Source of the DNA: Flavobacteriaceae bacterium | GTDB taxonomy: Bacteria > Bacteroidota > Bacteroidia > UKL13-3 | Direction of reading: 5' to 3' | NCBI GenBank assembly: GCA_009693575.1 | Contig: SHWZ01000010.1 | Span: 1 to 57,548, forward strand | DNA: 57,548 nt | Shown: positions 48,457 through 56,948 of the stretch, piece by piece | How positions within the stretch are numbered: position 1 is the first letter of the stretch | How the letters are laid out: each line of letters begins with the position of its first letter | Program-made: the position numbers and the translations under genes | The notes under the pieces: model-generated | The model's input: the letters and a program-made list of their open reading frames with translations, nothing else | Databases searched by the model: none | Told to the model about the DNA's origin: nothing

Positions 48457-48464
48457 TACATTTG
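48457..48464 (+). promoter_or_regulatory. -7 box of the sugar transporter gene
   Basis: TACATTTG, exact TAnnTTTG, ends 4 nt before the ATG. Together with the box at 48346-48353 it makes this 130 bp gap a divergent promoter region. Confidence 0.45.
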
Positions 48465-48468
48465 CCCG

Positions 48469-49857
48469 ATGGAACATAAAAAGAACGCATCATTCTACAC
48501 CCTCCTTTCCGTGTTTTTCTTTTGGGGATTTGTGGCAGCCAGCAATGGTGTTTTTATTCCTTTTTGCAAAAGCCATTTCAGCCTCAGCCAGTTTCAATCG
48601 CAGTTGATTGACTCGGCATTCTACGGAGCCTACTTTCTGGGCTCGCTTGCCCTGTGGCTAGCTTCGCAAACTTCACGGGTTGATTTCCTGAATAAAATTG
48701 GTTACAAAAATGGCATCATCATCGGGCTGTCTGTTTCGGTGGCCGGGGCATTGCTCATGATTCCTGCGGTGCATTCGGGCTCGTTTGCTTTTATACTTTC
48801 TTCATTTTTTATTATTGCACTTGGCTTCAGTTTGCAGCAAACAGCTACCCAACCGTTCGTGATTGCTTTGGGCAGTCCTGATACAGGTGCTCACCGCCTC
48901 AATCTTGGTGGTGGCATCAATTCTTTTGGCACGTTGATGGGACCGCTTATCGTGAGTTGGCTGCTGTTTGGTGATTTGAAAGTGGGTGCAGAAACCTTCA
49001 AAAATGCCAGCATTTCAAGTATTGATAGTTTATACTTAATTCTTGCAGGTGTATTTGCCCTTGCTGCTGTTTTGCTATGGGTGGCCAAGCTCCCCAAAGT
49101 GCAAAGTGAAGAGGTTTTTGAACACGGACTTGGTGCCTTAAAATATCCGCAACTTCGCCTCGGTATGTTGGCCATCTTTGCTTACGTAGGAGTGGAGGTA
49201 ACTATCCAAAGCAATATGGGTGCGTTGCTTAAACTGCCCGACTTTGGCGGCATTGATGACCAGAACAATTCTCCCTATATTTCCTTGTTTTGGGGTAGCC
49301 TCATGATTGGCCGTTGGACAGGTGCCATCAGTGCTTTTGGGCTAAAGAAACTATGGAAGAATATACTAACTGTCGTTGTGCCGTTTGTGGCTTTTGCGGT
49401 GGTGCTTTATATCAACCAACTTCGTGGCAATGACATGCAACAGTTCTATTCCTACGCTTGGTGTGTGGGCATTTTGGTGGCCGGGTTTTTCCTTGGCAAT
49501 GAGAAACCATCGCTTACACTAATGATATTTGGTTTGGCAGGAGTGATAGCAATGTTGGTTGGCCTGATGAACACAGGACAAACAGCTATATATGCATTCC
49601 TCTGCGGCGGACTTTGTTGCAGCATCATGTGGCCTTGCATTTTCGCCTTGTCTATTCAGGGCTTGGGCAAATACACCAGCCAAGGCTCTGCGTTTCTCAT
49701 CATGATGATACTTGGTGGAGCTATCATCCCGCCCCTGCAAGGCTTGCTAGCCGATGCCACCGACATACATACTTCCTACTGGATTCCCGTGGCCTGCTTT
49801 GCCTACTTGGTTTTCTTTGCTGCGAAGTTGAGAGGGAAGACAAATGTGGGAATGTGA
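48469..49857 (+). CDS. Sugar MFS transporter (FucP/GluP family)
   Basis: This 462-residue protein has about 12 predicted membrane helices and reads as the glucose/galactose or fucose proton-symporter family: [17 protein letters not shown] in helix 1, [34 protein letters not shown], and [18 protein letters not shown]. It should import a hexose across the inner membrane. It stands alone on the plus strand with its own -7 box and a palindromic repeat after its TGA stop that may end transcription. Confidence 0.9.
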   Translation: MEHKKNASFYTLLSVFFFWGFVAASNGVFIPFCKSHFSLSQFQSQLIDSAFYGAYFLGSLALWLASQTSRVDFLNKIGYKNGIIIGLSVSVAGALLMIPAVHSGSFAFILSSFFIIALGFSLQQTATQPFVIALGSPDTGAHRLNLGGGINSFGTLMGPLIVSWLLFGDLKVGAETFKNASISSIDSLYLILAGVFALAAVLLWVAKLPKVQSEEVFEHGLGALKYPQLRLGMLAIFAYVGVEVTIQSNMGALLKLPDFGGIDDQNNSPYISLFWGSLMIGRWTGAISAFGLKKLWKNILTVVVPFVAFAVVLYINQLRGNDMQQFYSYAWCVGILVAGFFLGNEKPSLTLMIFGLAGVIAMLVGLMNTGQTAIYAFLCGGLCCSIMWPCIFALSIQGLGKYTSQGSAFLIMMILGGAIIPPLQGLLADATDIHTSYWIPVACFAYLVFFAAKLRGKTNVGM

Positions 49858-49877
49858 GAATGTGTTTCTTGCATTTG

Positions 49878-49910
49878 CCCCTCTCCTGTGGAGAGGGGTT
49901 GGGGTGAGGT
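49878..49910. repeat. CCCCTCTCC-tgt-GGAGAGGGG palindromic repeat
   Basis: A perfect 9 bp stem with a 3 nt loop is followed by ttggggtgaggt, the typical arm of this family. It lies between the convergent stops of the transporter and the T9SS type A gene. Confidence 0.8.
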
Positions 49911-50380
49911 CTAATACACCACAAACTTGCCCAGCACCCCAGCCTTGCTTTTTATATAAAACACCCCCCTACTGAGTGAAGAAATGTTCAACTCAGAAAT
50001 ACCCGCAGGCAGCATCGCCCTCAGCACCGTTTTGCCAAGCATATCGCATACTTCTGTAGATTCTATATTGGTGGAAGACTCTACGGTGATAACGCTGCTG
50101 TCAAACCTAAACCATTGATAACCCACATGAGATTTGTAATAAGCATATTGGGAGGAATCATCATATGTAGCACTGTGTTTGGTGAAATAAAGTACTTTGT
50201 TAAAAAAGTATCTTTACCAGAGTATTCATACCATCCTGGTAATTTTATACCCGGCTGTCCATCAAAAGCTAGATAGCTCCAATGTGCATTCTTTGTGTAA
50301 ATCAGTTCATTCACCTGCCCAAAAAACAGCGTAGGAAAGCCAAAAAGAAAACAGAAGCAGACCGCATTCAACATTTTCAT
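49911..50380 (-). pseudogene. T9SS type A cargo protein, frameshifted in a homopolymer
   Basis: Two frames together encode one small secreted protein. The first (from the ATG at 50378-50380) gives a signal peptide (CFCFLFGFPTLFFGQ) and runs to GKDTF. The second carries on from FNKVLYFTKHSATYDDSSQ to the C-terminal sorting motif region (EVCDMLGKTVLRAMLPAG, ELNISSLSRGVFYIKSK), a type A T9SS domain. They join if the A6 run at 50202-50207 had one more A, giving ~156 residues. As read, translation leaves the second frame and the sorting domain is lost. This may be a real mutation, a slippage-based switch, or a sequencing error. Confidence 0.8.
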
Positions 50381-50454
50381 AAAGCAAATATATGGAAATA
50401 AGTGTCCCCCCCTCAATGGTAAATCTTACATGTTTGAATCGTAAATCTCCCCTC

Positions 50455-51201
50455 CTACTTCCCAACTCTCCGCCATTCCTCAAACTCGTACAACAGTACC
50501 GTTTCGGCTTCTTGGGGCTTTCCGCCGCTGCTTTTTCCCCAGTCCATTTTTCGCAACGTGATGCGGCTGTCACTGGTCCACTTGCCGGTGCCGTAACCTT
50601 CCAAGGCTTTGGGTTCGCTTTTATATTCTTGCCGCCAGGCTTTACCGCTGCGTTTCCACACTGTGGCTATCTCGGGGCTGAAGGGGCTGTGCTGGCTTCC
50701 ACTCACACAAAGTATGCGGTTCATGCTTGGTGAAAATTGAGGCAATCCATCGAAGCCTTTCTGCTCGCCATTGGCCAAATCAATTAACAGAAACGTATTG
50801 CCATCTCGTGCAATACGCAGCACGGTAGCATATTTATTTTTATGGCTTTTTATAAAAATATAGGTGCGTGAAGTGTCCACCGCTTGGCTATCGGGGTTAT
50901 ATAGTTCGTTGGCGAATGCCAGTTTTTTACCACTCAGCAATTTGATATAAAGCACAGCACCTTTACGTGAAGCAATGTTGGCTGCTGGCTTTATCCAACC
51001 AGCTTCTTTGGGCAGAAGGCAGGCTTTGTAGCCGCTCTCACCTTGGCTGGCACAAGTAGTATCGGTTTGGGCAGAAAGGAGGGTCGGTAGCAGGAGGAAA
51101 AGGAAGGTTAGCAATTGGAGATTGCTTCGGGCTTCCACAACCTTGGTATGAGCGGGCTTTCTGCTAAGCCCTCGCAATGACGGTAGAAATATCTTTAACA
51201 T
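50455..51201 (-). CDS. Secreted hypothetical protein, N-terminus overlaps a repeat
   Basis: The frame gives 248 residues from an ATG at 51201. A good signal peptide core (LTFLFLLLPTLLSAQ) begins only ~30 codons in, and the codons before it lie in a dispersed palindromic repeat (51118-51183), giving LRGLSRKPAHTKVVEARSN. The true start may be the TTG in front of LTFLF, or the repeat may have supplied a new start. The mature protein (YKACLLPKEAGWIKP, TYIFIKSHKNKYATVLRIA) belongs to no family I recognise. No neighbour suggests a role. Confidence 0.7.
   Translation of the reverse strand: MLKIFLPSLRGLSRKPAHTKVVEARSNLQLLTFLFLLLPTLLSAQTDTTCASQGESGYKACLLPKEAGWIKPAANIASRKGAVLYIKLLSGKKLAFANELYNPDSQAVDTSRTYIFIKSHKNKYATVLRIARDGNTFLLIDLANGEQKGFDGLPQFSPSMNRILCVSGSQHSPFSPEIATVWKRSGKAWRQEYKSEPKALEGYGTGKWTSDSRITLRKMDWGKSSGGKPQEAETVLLYEFEEWRRVGK
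51118..51183. repeat. GAGATTGCTTC...CGCAATGACG dispersed repeat
   Basis: The ends gagattgcttcgg and ctcgcaatgacgg match a repeat common in bacterial intergenic DNA, with inner arms gggctt and aagccc. Here it overlaps the 5' end of a coding sequence. Confidence 0.65.
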
Positions 51202-51287
51202 GATAACAAAATTAACCCATCCAATTGCCCGGCATGGCTTTTCTTCGCAGCACGAAAATCAACAATGGTTGATAAGCCCAACATAAA

Positions 51288-51932
51288 ATGGATTTTTTAC
51301 CCAAAGAAATAGCCGAATACACGGAGCGGTTCACCGAAGCGGAAAGCCCACTACTGGCTCAGCTTGACCGATACACCTACAGCAGCGTGATGTATCCGCG
51401 TATGCTCAGCGGCCACCTGCAAGGACGGGTGTTGAGTATGCTCAGCCACCTGTTGCGGCCTAAATTTATTTTGGAAATTGGTACCTACACAGGCTACTCT
51501 GCTCTGTGCCTTGCCGAAGGACTTGCCGACGGCGGGAAATTGTATACCATTGACATCAACGAAGAGCTAAGCCCTACCGTAAAAAAATATGTGAAAGAAG
51601 CCGGAATGGAAGACAGCATTGTGCCGCTCGTTGGTGATGCCCGAAATATTATTCCAACCCTTGACCATGTGTGGGACATGGTGTTCATAGATGCCGACAA
51701 AGAGAATTATGCCAACTACTACGACTTGGTGATTGACCGCATGAGGCAGGGTGGCATCATCGTGGCCGACAACGTGCTGTGGAGCGGAAAGGTGATTGAT
51801 AAAAAAGCCCTCGCCAACGACAAAGACACCCAAGGCATACATTTGTACAATCAAAAAATATTGAACGACCCAAGAGTAGAAAATGTACTCCTGCCTGTGC
51901 GTGATGGACTGATGTTAGCAAGAGTAAAGTAA
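51288..51932 (+). CDS. O-methyltransferase (caffeoyl-CoA OMT-like family)
   Basis: This 214-residue protein is a SAM-dependent O-methyltransferase of the metal-dependent type. The SAM-binding motif EIGTYTGYSALCLAEGL is near residue 62; LYTIDINEE, MVFIDADKENYANYYDL and GGIIVADNVLWSG follow, the two last carrying the metal-binding and catalytic Asp/Asn. Family members methylate small catechol-like or other hydroxylated compounds; the bacterial substrate is usually unknown. It starts at the ATG at 51288 and stands upstream of a phosphoribosyltransferase gene, separated by a repeat. Confidence 0.92.
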   Translation: MDFLPKEIAEYTERFTEAESPLLAQLDRYTYSSVMYPRMLSGHLQGRVLSMLSHLLRPKFILEIGTYTGYSALCLAEGLADGGKLYTIDINEELSPTVKKYVKEAGMEDSIVPLVGDARNIIPTLDHVWDMVFIDADKENYANYYDLVIDRMRQGGIIVADNVLWSGKVIDKKALANDKDTQGIHLYNQKILNDPRVENVLLPVRDGLMLARVK

Positions 51933-51960
51933 ATTCGATGATTAGTTAGCAAAATGTCCT

Positions 51961-52003
51961 GTCACTCTGAGCAGTCATTGCCGAAATGCAACCTCGAAGA
52001 GCC
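51961..52003. repeat. GTCA-CTCT-GAG...TCGA-AGAG repeat copy
   Basis: Same frame of bases as the 39370 and 39491 copies (GTCA, 4 bp arm, GAG...TCGA, complementary arm) but with CTCT/AGAG arms and a longer loop. It ends ~22 bp before the phosphoribosyltransferase ATG. Confidence 0.55.
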
Positions 52004-52024
52004 AAACAACATTCGTACTTCAAA

Positions 52025-52510
52025 ATGTCCATTCTTACCCATCAACAAATAGATCAAAAGCTTACCCGGCTTGCCTGGCAGATATATGAACAAAATATAG
52101 ACGCCGACAGTATTGTGTTGGCTGGCATTGCCGATATGGGTTATGTACTTGCAGAGCTGTTGGCCAATAACCTGCGTGACATTTCACCCCTAAAAGTAGA
52201 ACTGCTGAAAGTGGAGTTGGACAAAAAAAATCCTAATGAAGACGCCACCATCGTATATGGCAAGGCTGCCGAAAATCAAGCCGTAGTGTTGGTAGATGAT
52301 GTGTTGAACTCCGGAAGAACTTTGGCGTATGCAGCATTGCCTTTCCTCAAACGCAATTGCCGACCAATTCAAATATGTGTATTAGTCAATCGCAACCACC
52401 GCTCTTTTCCTGTGTCGGCTGATTTTGTTGGGCTATCGTTGGCCACTACCCTGCAAGAGCATGTGGAAGTAAGCTATACCGATGGTGAGTTTGAAGCGGT
52501 GTTGAGATAG
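52025..52510 (+). CDS. Phosphoribosyltransferase-family protein (PyrR-like)
   Basis: This 161-residue protein has the type I PRTase fold. The PRPP-binding loop VVLVDDVLNSGRTL sits near residues 86-99, preceded by VLAGIADMGYVLAELLA and followed by the late ICVLVNRNHRSFPVSADFVG block. The overall order resembles PyrR, which links pyrimidine levels to transcription, or a uracil/xanthine-type enzyme. The ATG at 52025 is preferred over the longer frame from 51986, whose extra residues lie partly in a repeat. No pyr genes are nearby, so the role is open. Confidence 0.82.
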   Translation: MSILTHQQIDQKLTRLAWQIYEQNIDADSIVLAGIADMGYVLAELLANNLRDISPLKVELLKVELDKKNPNEDATIVYGKAAENQAVVLVDDVLNSGRTLAYAALPFLKRNCRPIQICVLVNRNHRSFPVSADFVGLSLATTLQEHVEVSYTDGEFEAVLR

Positions 52511-52513
52511 GGA

Positions 52514-53032
52514 CTATTTTTTAATCTCCAAATTTTCAATCTTTTCATATAGTTTCGTGTAAAACGCATTCTGATTATTTCGACTCTCATATCCTGATAA
52601 AATAAACGGTGGAAAAGAGTTTACATAGAACAAGTTGAACCAAAATATGGTTTTCCCTAAAGAATCCTGAAGGCTATAAGAACTCTTAATGTCAAAAGCA
52701 CCCTTACTGTCTTTACCATGCACTCCAACCCCATTAACCCCTAAACCAATTGAGCTATTGTATTCCTGCTTTGAACATAGATTTAGATACTTTTTTAACG
52801 AATCCATTTCAGCAAATACTTTTTCCTTTCCCATTTCCTTTTCAACGTAAGAAAACATCTTAAGACATGCTTCAAAATGACCAAGCTTCAATGCTCTCAC
52901 CAAAGAGTCCTGTGCTTGGTTTGCTTCTATCACAAACTTCATTAGACCTGCTGTGTCATTCTCCTGAGCAAACGCTCCTTTAATATTCATTAAGAGAATA
53001 AAAGCAGTAAGAAGAATTACATTTCTCGTCAA
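52514..53032 (-). CDS. Secreted hypothetical protein downstream of nuoH
   Basis: This 172-residue protein starts at a TTG and has a signal peptide (ILLTAFILLMNIKGAFAQ). The mature part is helical at first (AQDSLVRALKLGHFEACLK) and then turns to beta (IGLGVNGVGVHGKDSKGAF), ending in a tyrosine/lysine-rich tail. I do not recognise the family. It begins 3 bp after the nuoH stop, so it may be co-transcribed, and its stop converges on the phosphoribosyltransferase gene 3 bp away. Confidence 0.7.
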   Translation of the reverse strand: MTRNVILLTAFILLMNIKGAFAQENDTAGLMKFVIEANQAQDSLVRALKLGHFEACLKMFSYVEKEMGKEKVFAEMDSLKKYLNLCSKQEYNSSIGLGVNGVGVHGKDSKGAFDIKSSYSLQDSLGKTIFWFNLFYVNSFPPFILSGYESRNNQNAFYTKLYEKIENLEIKK

Positions 53033-53035
53033 TTT

Positions 53036-54073
53036 CTAAAACCAAGTCATCCAAGCTCCGGTCAGGAGCATGTTCAATACCGCCAATGGTATCAATACCT
53101 TCCAGCCAAGGTGCATCAGTTGGTCGTAGCGGAAGCGGGGCAGTGTCCAACGCACCCACATGTAGAAGAAGATGAAGAACAGGATTTTGAGAAAGAGAAC
53201 CGCTGTTCCAGCCAATGCTTGCCAGTTGCCGGGCAAATAATGCAGACCTGGGAAATTGTAACCACCAAAATAGATGGTAGCTATCAGTGTACTGCTGATG
53301 AACATATTTACATACTCAGCAAACAGGAAAAAGCCCAGCTTCATGCTAGTGTATTCGGTATGGTAGCCGCCAATCAGTTCGCTTTCGCACTCAGGCAAGT
53401 CGAATGGGGCACGGTTGGTTTCGGCAAAGGCACAGGTAAGGAAAATGAGGAAGCCCAGCGGCTGCAAAAACACATTCCAATGAAAACCTTCAATGCCCAT
53501 CAAACTGCCACTTTGTTGTGCCGCAATATCTTTCAAGCTCAGGCTTCCGCTCATCATCACAATGGCTATCAAACTTAGCCCCATGGCCAGTTCGTAGCTT
53601 ATCATTTGGCTGCTAGCACGTATGGCTCCCATCAACGAGTATTTGTTGTTACTGCTCCACCCGCCTATCATGATTCCATAAACGCCTATGCTCACAAAGC
53701 CCATAATATATAATACGCCAATATTTACATCGGCTACTTGCAGGCTGATGGTGCGGCCAAACAGGTGCAGTTCAGTTCCCCAGGGAATCACAGCACTCGT
53801 CATCAGAGCGGTGAACATGGCTATGCCGGGCCCAAGGATGAACAACCATTTCTCCGATGAGTTTGGGATAAAGTCTTCCTTAAAAAACATTTTGCCCCCA
53901 TCGGCCAAGGGTTGCAATATACCAAACGGCCCTGCACGGTCAGGCCCCACGCGGTCTTGCAGGAATGCCGCCACCTTGCGTTCCATGTAAGTTTCGTACA
54001 TTGCAATGAACAGCGTTAGACTGAACAAAATGATAATTAATATTGCTTTTTCTAAGATGAAGAACCAATCCAT
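53036..54073 (-). CDS. nuoH: NADH-quinone oxidoreductase subunit H
   Basis: This 345-residue membrane protein matches NuoH (ND1), the subunit at the quinone site of respiratory complex I. Seen are the conserved loop VGPDRAGPFGILQPLADGGK near the N-terminus, ETNRAPFDLPECESELIGGYHTEYTSM in the middle, and about eight helices. Length is normal for the family. The other complex I genes, usually clustered with nuoH, are not in the window; here it is flanked by a hypothetical and a LolC/E-like gene. A TATCTTTG box lies 20 nt upstream of the ATG. Confidence 0.96.
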   Translation of the reverse strand: MDWFFILEKAILIIILFSLTLFIAMYETYMERKVAAFLQDRVGPDRAGPFGILQPLADGGKMFFKEDFIPNSSEKWLFILGPGIAMFTALMTSAVIPWGTELHLFGRTISLQVADVNIGVLYIMGFVSIGVYGIMIGGWSSNNKYSLMGAIRASSQMISYELAMGLSLIAIVMMSGSLSLKDIAAQQSGSLMGIEGFHWNVFLQPLGFLIFLTCAFAETNRAPFDLPECESELIGGYHTEYTSMKLGFFLFAEYVNMFISSTLIATIYFGGYNFPGLHYLPGNWQALAGTAVLFLKILFFIFFYMWVRWTLPRFRYDQLMHLGWKVLIPLAVLNMLLTGAWMTWF

Positions 54074-54093
54074 GAGGGGTTATTTTTGAGGGA

Positions 54094-54101
54094 CAAAGAT
54101 A
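54094..54101 (-). promoter_or_regulatory. -7 box of nuoH
   Basis: TATCTTTG on the minus strand, exact TAnnTTTG, ends 20 nt before the ATG, in the 41 bp gap after the LolC/E-like gene. Confidence 0.45.
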
Positions 54102-54114
54102 GAAGTGAAACCAT

Positions 54115-55314
54115 TCACGCCCTTGCCGCTTTCACAGCGGGATAAACAGATGTGGCAAGACCTACCACCAAAGCAGTAATAGCCACCACCACAAAGTCAA
54201 ACGGGTTGATGGCCACAGGATAACTGTCAATTACCAAGGTTTCAGCTTGGCCAATCTTGATGAAGCCATAGGTCATTTGCAACCAGCATAACAAGAAGCC
54301 CAACCCCAGCCCAAACACTGTGCCCACAATGGTGATCATTAGACCTTCGTTCAGAAAAATGCGGCGGATGAGTTTTCGGGATGCTCCCATCGAAACGAGG
54401 GTGATGATGTCTTCCCGTTTTTCCAAAACCAACATAATGAGTGAAGCCACCATATTGAATGAAGCCACCAGCAATATCAGGCAAAGAATAATATAACTAA
54501 CCTGCTTCTCGCTTTTCATTATTCTATTCAAAAGCGAATGTTGTTCAGAGCGATCTTTGATGGTATAATCTTTACCCAAAATTTTCGCAAGTCTCGCCTT
54601 CGTTTCTCCTTTATCTGCATTTGATTTTAGTTGAATTTCCAAGCTACTCAGCTTGCTTTTGTCCTTCAATAATGTTTGTGCAAATGCCAAGGGAACGATT
54701 AGATTTTTACCGTCAATTTCCTGTTGAATAGCAAACTCATGCGTCGGGAATATTTCTTCTGTGGCAAACGCTCCTTCGGGGTTTAGCACACTTACTTCTC
54801 CTGCATCGGGCATGAAAACTGTGAACGGTTCCATACCTCCAAAATCTACATCTAACTTATTGCCTAACCCTCTGCCTACAATTGCAAACTCAGGCGTTTT
54901 CCAAGGCAAAGCATCTCCCATCGAAATGGTAGATGAAATATTTGAAACAGTGAAGTAGTTATTGTCCACCCCTTTCATGGTGGCGATAGTTTGGCTTTGT
55001 CCGTAGCGAATGAGGGCGTTTTCTTCCAGCACCCGGCTGATGCTTTTTACACCTTCACAATATTTCAATTTAGATAATTGGCCATCGTTCAACAAGAAAA
55101 ATTTCCCTATGGTCGGTTGCACTTTCAGGTCGGGATCATAGCTTTTATAAAGCGAATTTACAACTGTATCAAATCCATTGAAAACAGAAAGAACAATGAT
55201 CAAGGCCATAGTGCCGAAAGCGAAGCCAGCAACAGAAATAAGGCTAATAACATTGACCGCACTGCGGGTGTGTTTTGAGAAAAAATAGCGGCGGGCAAAA
55301 AATAGCGGCAGCAT
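54115..55314 (-). CDS. LolC/LolE-like ABC permease (FtsX/MacB type)
   Basis: This 399-residue protein has one N-terminal membrane helix after FARRYFFSKHTRSAVNVIS, a large periplasmic MacB-like domain, and an FtsX domain with three C-terminal helices (VSYIILCLILLVASFNMVASL, GLMITIVGTVFGLGLGFLL). This order is that of LolC/LolE, which extract lipoproteins from the inner membrane; related permeases act in other export. No ATPase gene (LolD) is adjacent. Together with the lipoproteins here it would suit outer-membrane lipoprotein sorting, as inference. Confidence 0.87.
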   Translation of the reverse strand: MLPLFFARRYFFSKHTRSAVNVISLISVAGFAFGTMALIIVLSVFNGFDTVVNSLYKSYDPDLKVQPTIGKFFLLNDGQLSKLKYCEGVKSISRVLEENALIRYGQSQTIATMKGVDNNYFTVSNISSTISMGDALPWKTPEFAIVGRGLGNKLDVDFGGMEPFTVFMPDAGEVSVLNPEGAFATEEIFPTHEFAIQQEIDGKNLIVPLAFAQTLLKDKSKLSSLEIQLKSNADKGETKARLAKILGKDYTIKDRSEQHSLLNRIMKSEKQVSYIILCLILLVASFNMVASLIMLVLEKREDIITLVSMGASRKLIRRIFLNEGLMITIVGTVFGLGLGFLLCWLQMTYGFIKIGQAETLVIDSYPVAINPFDFVVVAITALVVGLATSVYPAVKAARA

Positions 55315-55324
55315 GTTGGCTGGC

Positions 55325-56131
55325 TTATTTCCAGGCTTTCACTATCAGGCCGGTACCAGTGCTGTGGCTCATGTTGGCGTCCATCCAGTTAAGCAAAAAG
55401 CAGACAGGATAGAACAACAAATACCAGAACGGAAGTACAATGTAGAGTAGCTTACTGCGGTTCAGCATCAGTATAGGATATTTCATAGAAAAACGCCAAG
55501 CGATTTTGCCAGGAGTACCGTAGCTATAGCGGGCTTCTGTCTTGGAGAATCCTGCTGTTTTCAGTTTTTCCTGTATCTCCAAAATGGGGTATCCGTCACG
55601 CACATGTTCGCTAATAAAAGATTCATCGGCATCACCTTGCACATCACTACCACCTTGGTCGCTTGGGGTGCTAATCAGCACCATACCGCCGGGTCGCAGG
55701 TTGGCATTCATGTGCCTGAATACTTCCACGTCTTCGAGTATATGTTCCATCACATCCACACAAACCACCAAGTCGTAGCAGTTGGGCTTCGGAAAATTGG
55801 TAAGGTCGCACTCTTCAAAGGCCACATTGTTTAGCCCACATTTCTTAAAAAATGCATTGCAGTCTGCTAGGTAATCGGCCTTCACATCCACTGCATTTAT
55901 TTTCAGTTGGCTATATTTTCTTGCCATCCAAAAAGAGTATTGGCCAAACCCACTGCCAGCATCGAGCACATCAACCTTTGTTGGATTCTTAGCGAAGAAT
56001 TTTCGCAGCTCCTTATGGATATGCCAAGTGCGAAGCAAAAGCAAATCAAGAAAGCTGTAAAATAGTTTGCGGGTGGCTAGGCTCTTGTTGAACCAGCCGC
56101 CAACTTTGTCTTTTATAGGGTCGTAGTGCAT
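55325..56131 (-). CDS. Class I SAM-dependent methyltransferase
   Basis: This 268-residue protein has motif I VLDAGSGFGQYSFWMA, an acidic strand end INAVDVKADYL, YDLVVCVDVMEHILEDVEVF and GGMVLISTPS, a standard class I methyltransferase core. The C-terminal third includes a hydrophobic stretch (KLLYIVLPFWYLLFYPVCFLL) that may lie on or in the membrane, as in some methyltransferases acting on lipids or quinones. The substrate cannot be told. It lies 10 bp upstream of the LolC/E-like gene on the same strand, probably in one operon. Confidence 0.88.
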   Translation of the reverse strand: MHYDPIKDKVGGWFNKSLATRKLFYSFLDLLLLRTWHIHKELRKFFAKNPTKVDVLDAGSGFGQYSFWMARKYSQLKINAVDVKADYLADCNAFFKKCGLNNVAFEECDLTNFPKPNCYDLVVCVDVMEHILEDVEVFRHMNANLRPGGMVLISTPSDQGGSDVQGDADESFISEHVRDGYPILEIQEKLKTAGFSKTEARYSYGTPGKIAWRFSMKYPILMLNRSKLLYIVLPFWYLLFYPVCFLLNWMDANMSHSTGTGLIVKAWK

Positions 56132-56147
56132 GTGTTATCTAGCGATT

Positions 56148-56232
56148 TGGAGATTTGGAGATGCGATGATTTGGAGATTTCCGAAATTTGAAATGTATTT
56201 TCCATCTTCAAATTTTCAAATCAACGAACCTT
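56148..56232. repeat. Short AT-rich direct and inverted repeats
   Basis: gatttggag occurs three times (from ~56148), followed by cttcaaattttcaaat and cttcaaatc, which partly complement the earlier atttgaaat. This kind of tract is frequent between Bacteroidota genes; its function is unknown. Confidence 0.5.
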
Positions 56233-56236
56233 CAAA

Positions 56237-56593
56237 TCAACTATCTTTTTTCTTCAGATCATCAAACAGTTTGTCCATTTTTAGGGCATGGTCTAGGGTC
56301 TCATCTGGGAAGAACTGTAGTTCCGGAATCTTGCGTACATCGTTGCGGATTCGATATGCCAGTTCTTGCCGCAGTTCCCTGTTGTGGTAGTTCACCAAGT
56401 CCATCAGGTAGGTGCGTTTGGTACTATTCAAAAATCCAAGATACACTTTCGCATAACACAGGTCGGGAGATATGGTGACATCGTTCACCATCACCATCTC
56501 GCCCTCAAATAGACGGTGGGTGTTGCGGTTGAAAATGTCGGCCAAATCACGCTGCATCTGCTTCTGAAATTTTTCTTGCCTTACGCTTGCCAT
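56237..56593 (-). CDS. rbfA: Ribosome-binding factor A
   Basis: This 118-residue protein matches RbfA, which matures the 30S subunit by acting on 16S rRNA. It has the family pattern VRQEKFQKQMQRDLADIF, VTISPDLCYAKVYLGFL and RIRNDVRKIPELQFFPDETL. Length is normal and no residue looks out of place. It is followed by the methyltransferase gene after ~105 bp of small repeats. A TACCTTTG box lies only 4 nt upstream of the ATG. Confidence 0.96.
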   Translation of the reverse strand: MASVRQEKFQKQMQRDLADIFNRNTHRLFEGEMVMVNDVTISPDLCYAKVYLGFLNSTKRTYLMDLVNYHNRELRQELAYRIRNDVRKIPELQFFPDETLDHALKMDKLFDDLKKKDS

Positions 56594-56597
56594 GCAG

Positions 56598-56605
56598 CAA
56601 AGGTA
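56598..56605 (-). promoter_or_regulatory. -7 box of rbfA
   Basis: TACCTTTG on the minus strand, exact TAnnTTTG, ends 4 nt before the ATG. Confidence 0.45.
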
Positions 56606-56948
56606 AGGAGGTGGGGTGAAATGGGTAGGAGCCCCTGATCGTATGAATTTGAAAGCTATAAGATCCGAATTGACCAGTACTGTTAGATTAGACTTCCTTC
56701 CAAAATTGGAAAACTACATCGATAAATAGTTTTAGATAAATAAGCTTGACTTAGTCGAAGTATCGAGTTTTTTACTAGCATTGCGTTTCTATGCGATAAA
56801 TCTAATTCTATTGCATCTTAAATTTACACTGTTTCTGAGTGGTTTGCTCTTACTATTCAATTTAGTAAAGTGGTCTTTTCTTTAGTAAGTTTGTTCAAAA
56901 AAAAATCCCCGACCGAGGCCAAGGATTTTCTGAGATTCTGATTCTGTT
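56606..56948. other. Intergenic region between rbfA and the PEBP gene
   Basis: The 343 bp are AT-rich. A 28-codon frame (56643-56729, MNLKAIRSELTSTVRLDFLP...) has a clean start and stop but no ribosome site, family or context, so I do not call it a gene. The right end holds a terminator for the PEBP gene. Confidence 0.5.
56897..56929 (-). terminator. Terminator of the PEBP gene
   Basis: On the minus strand aaaatcc pairs with ggatttt, with cc/gg continuing the stem across a bulge, and a run of nine T follows. It lies ~20 bp after the PEBP stop. Confidence 0.75.

Noticed and set aside
56643-56729. 28-codon open frame in the rbfA-PEBP gap
   Set aside because: No ribosome site, promoter box, family or context; short frames of this size occur by chance.
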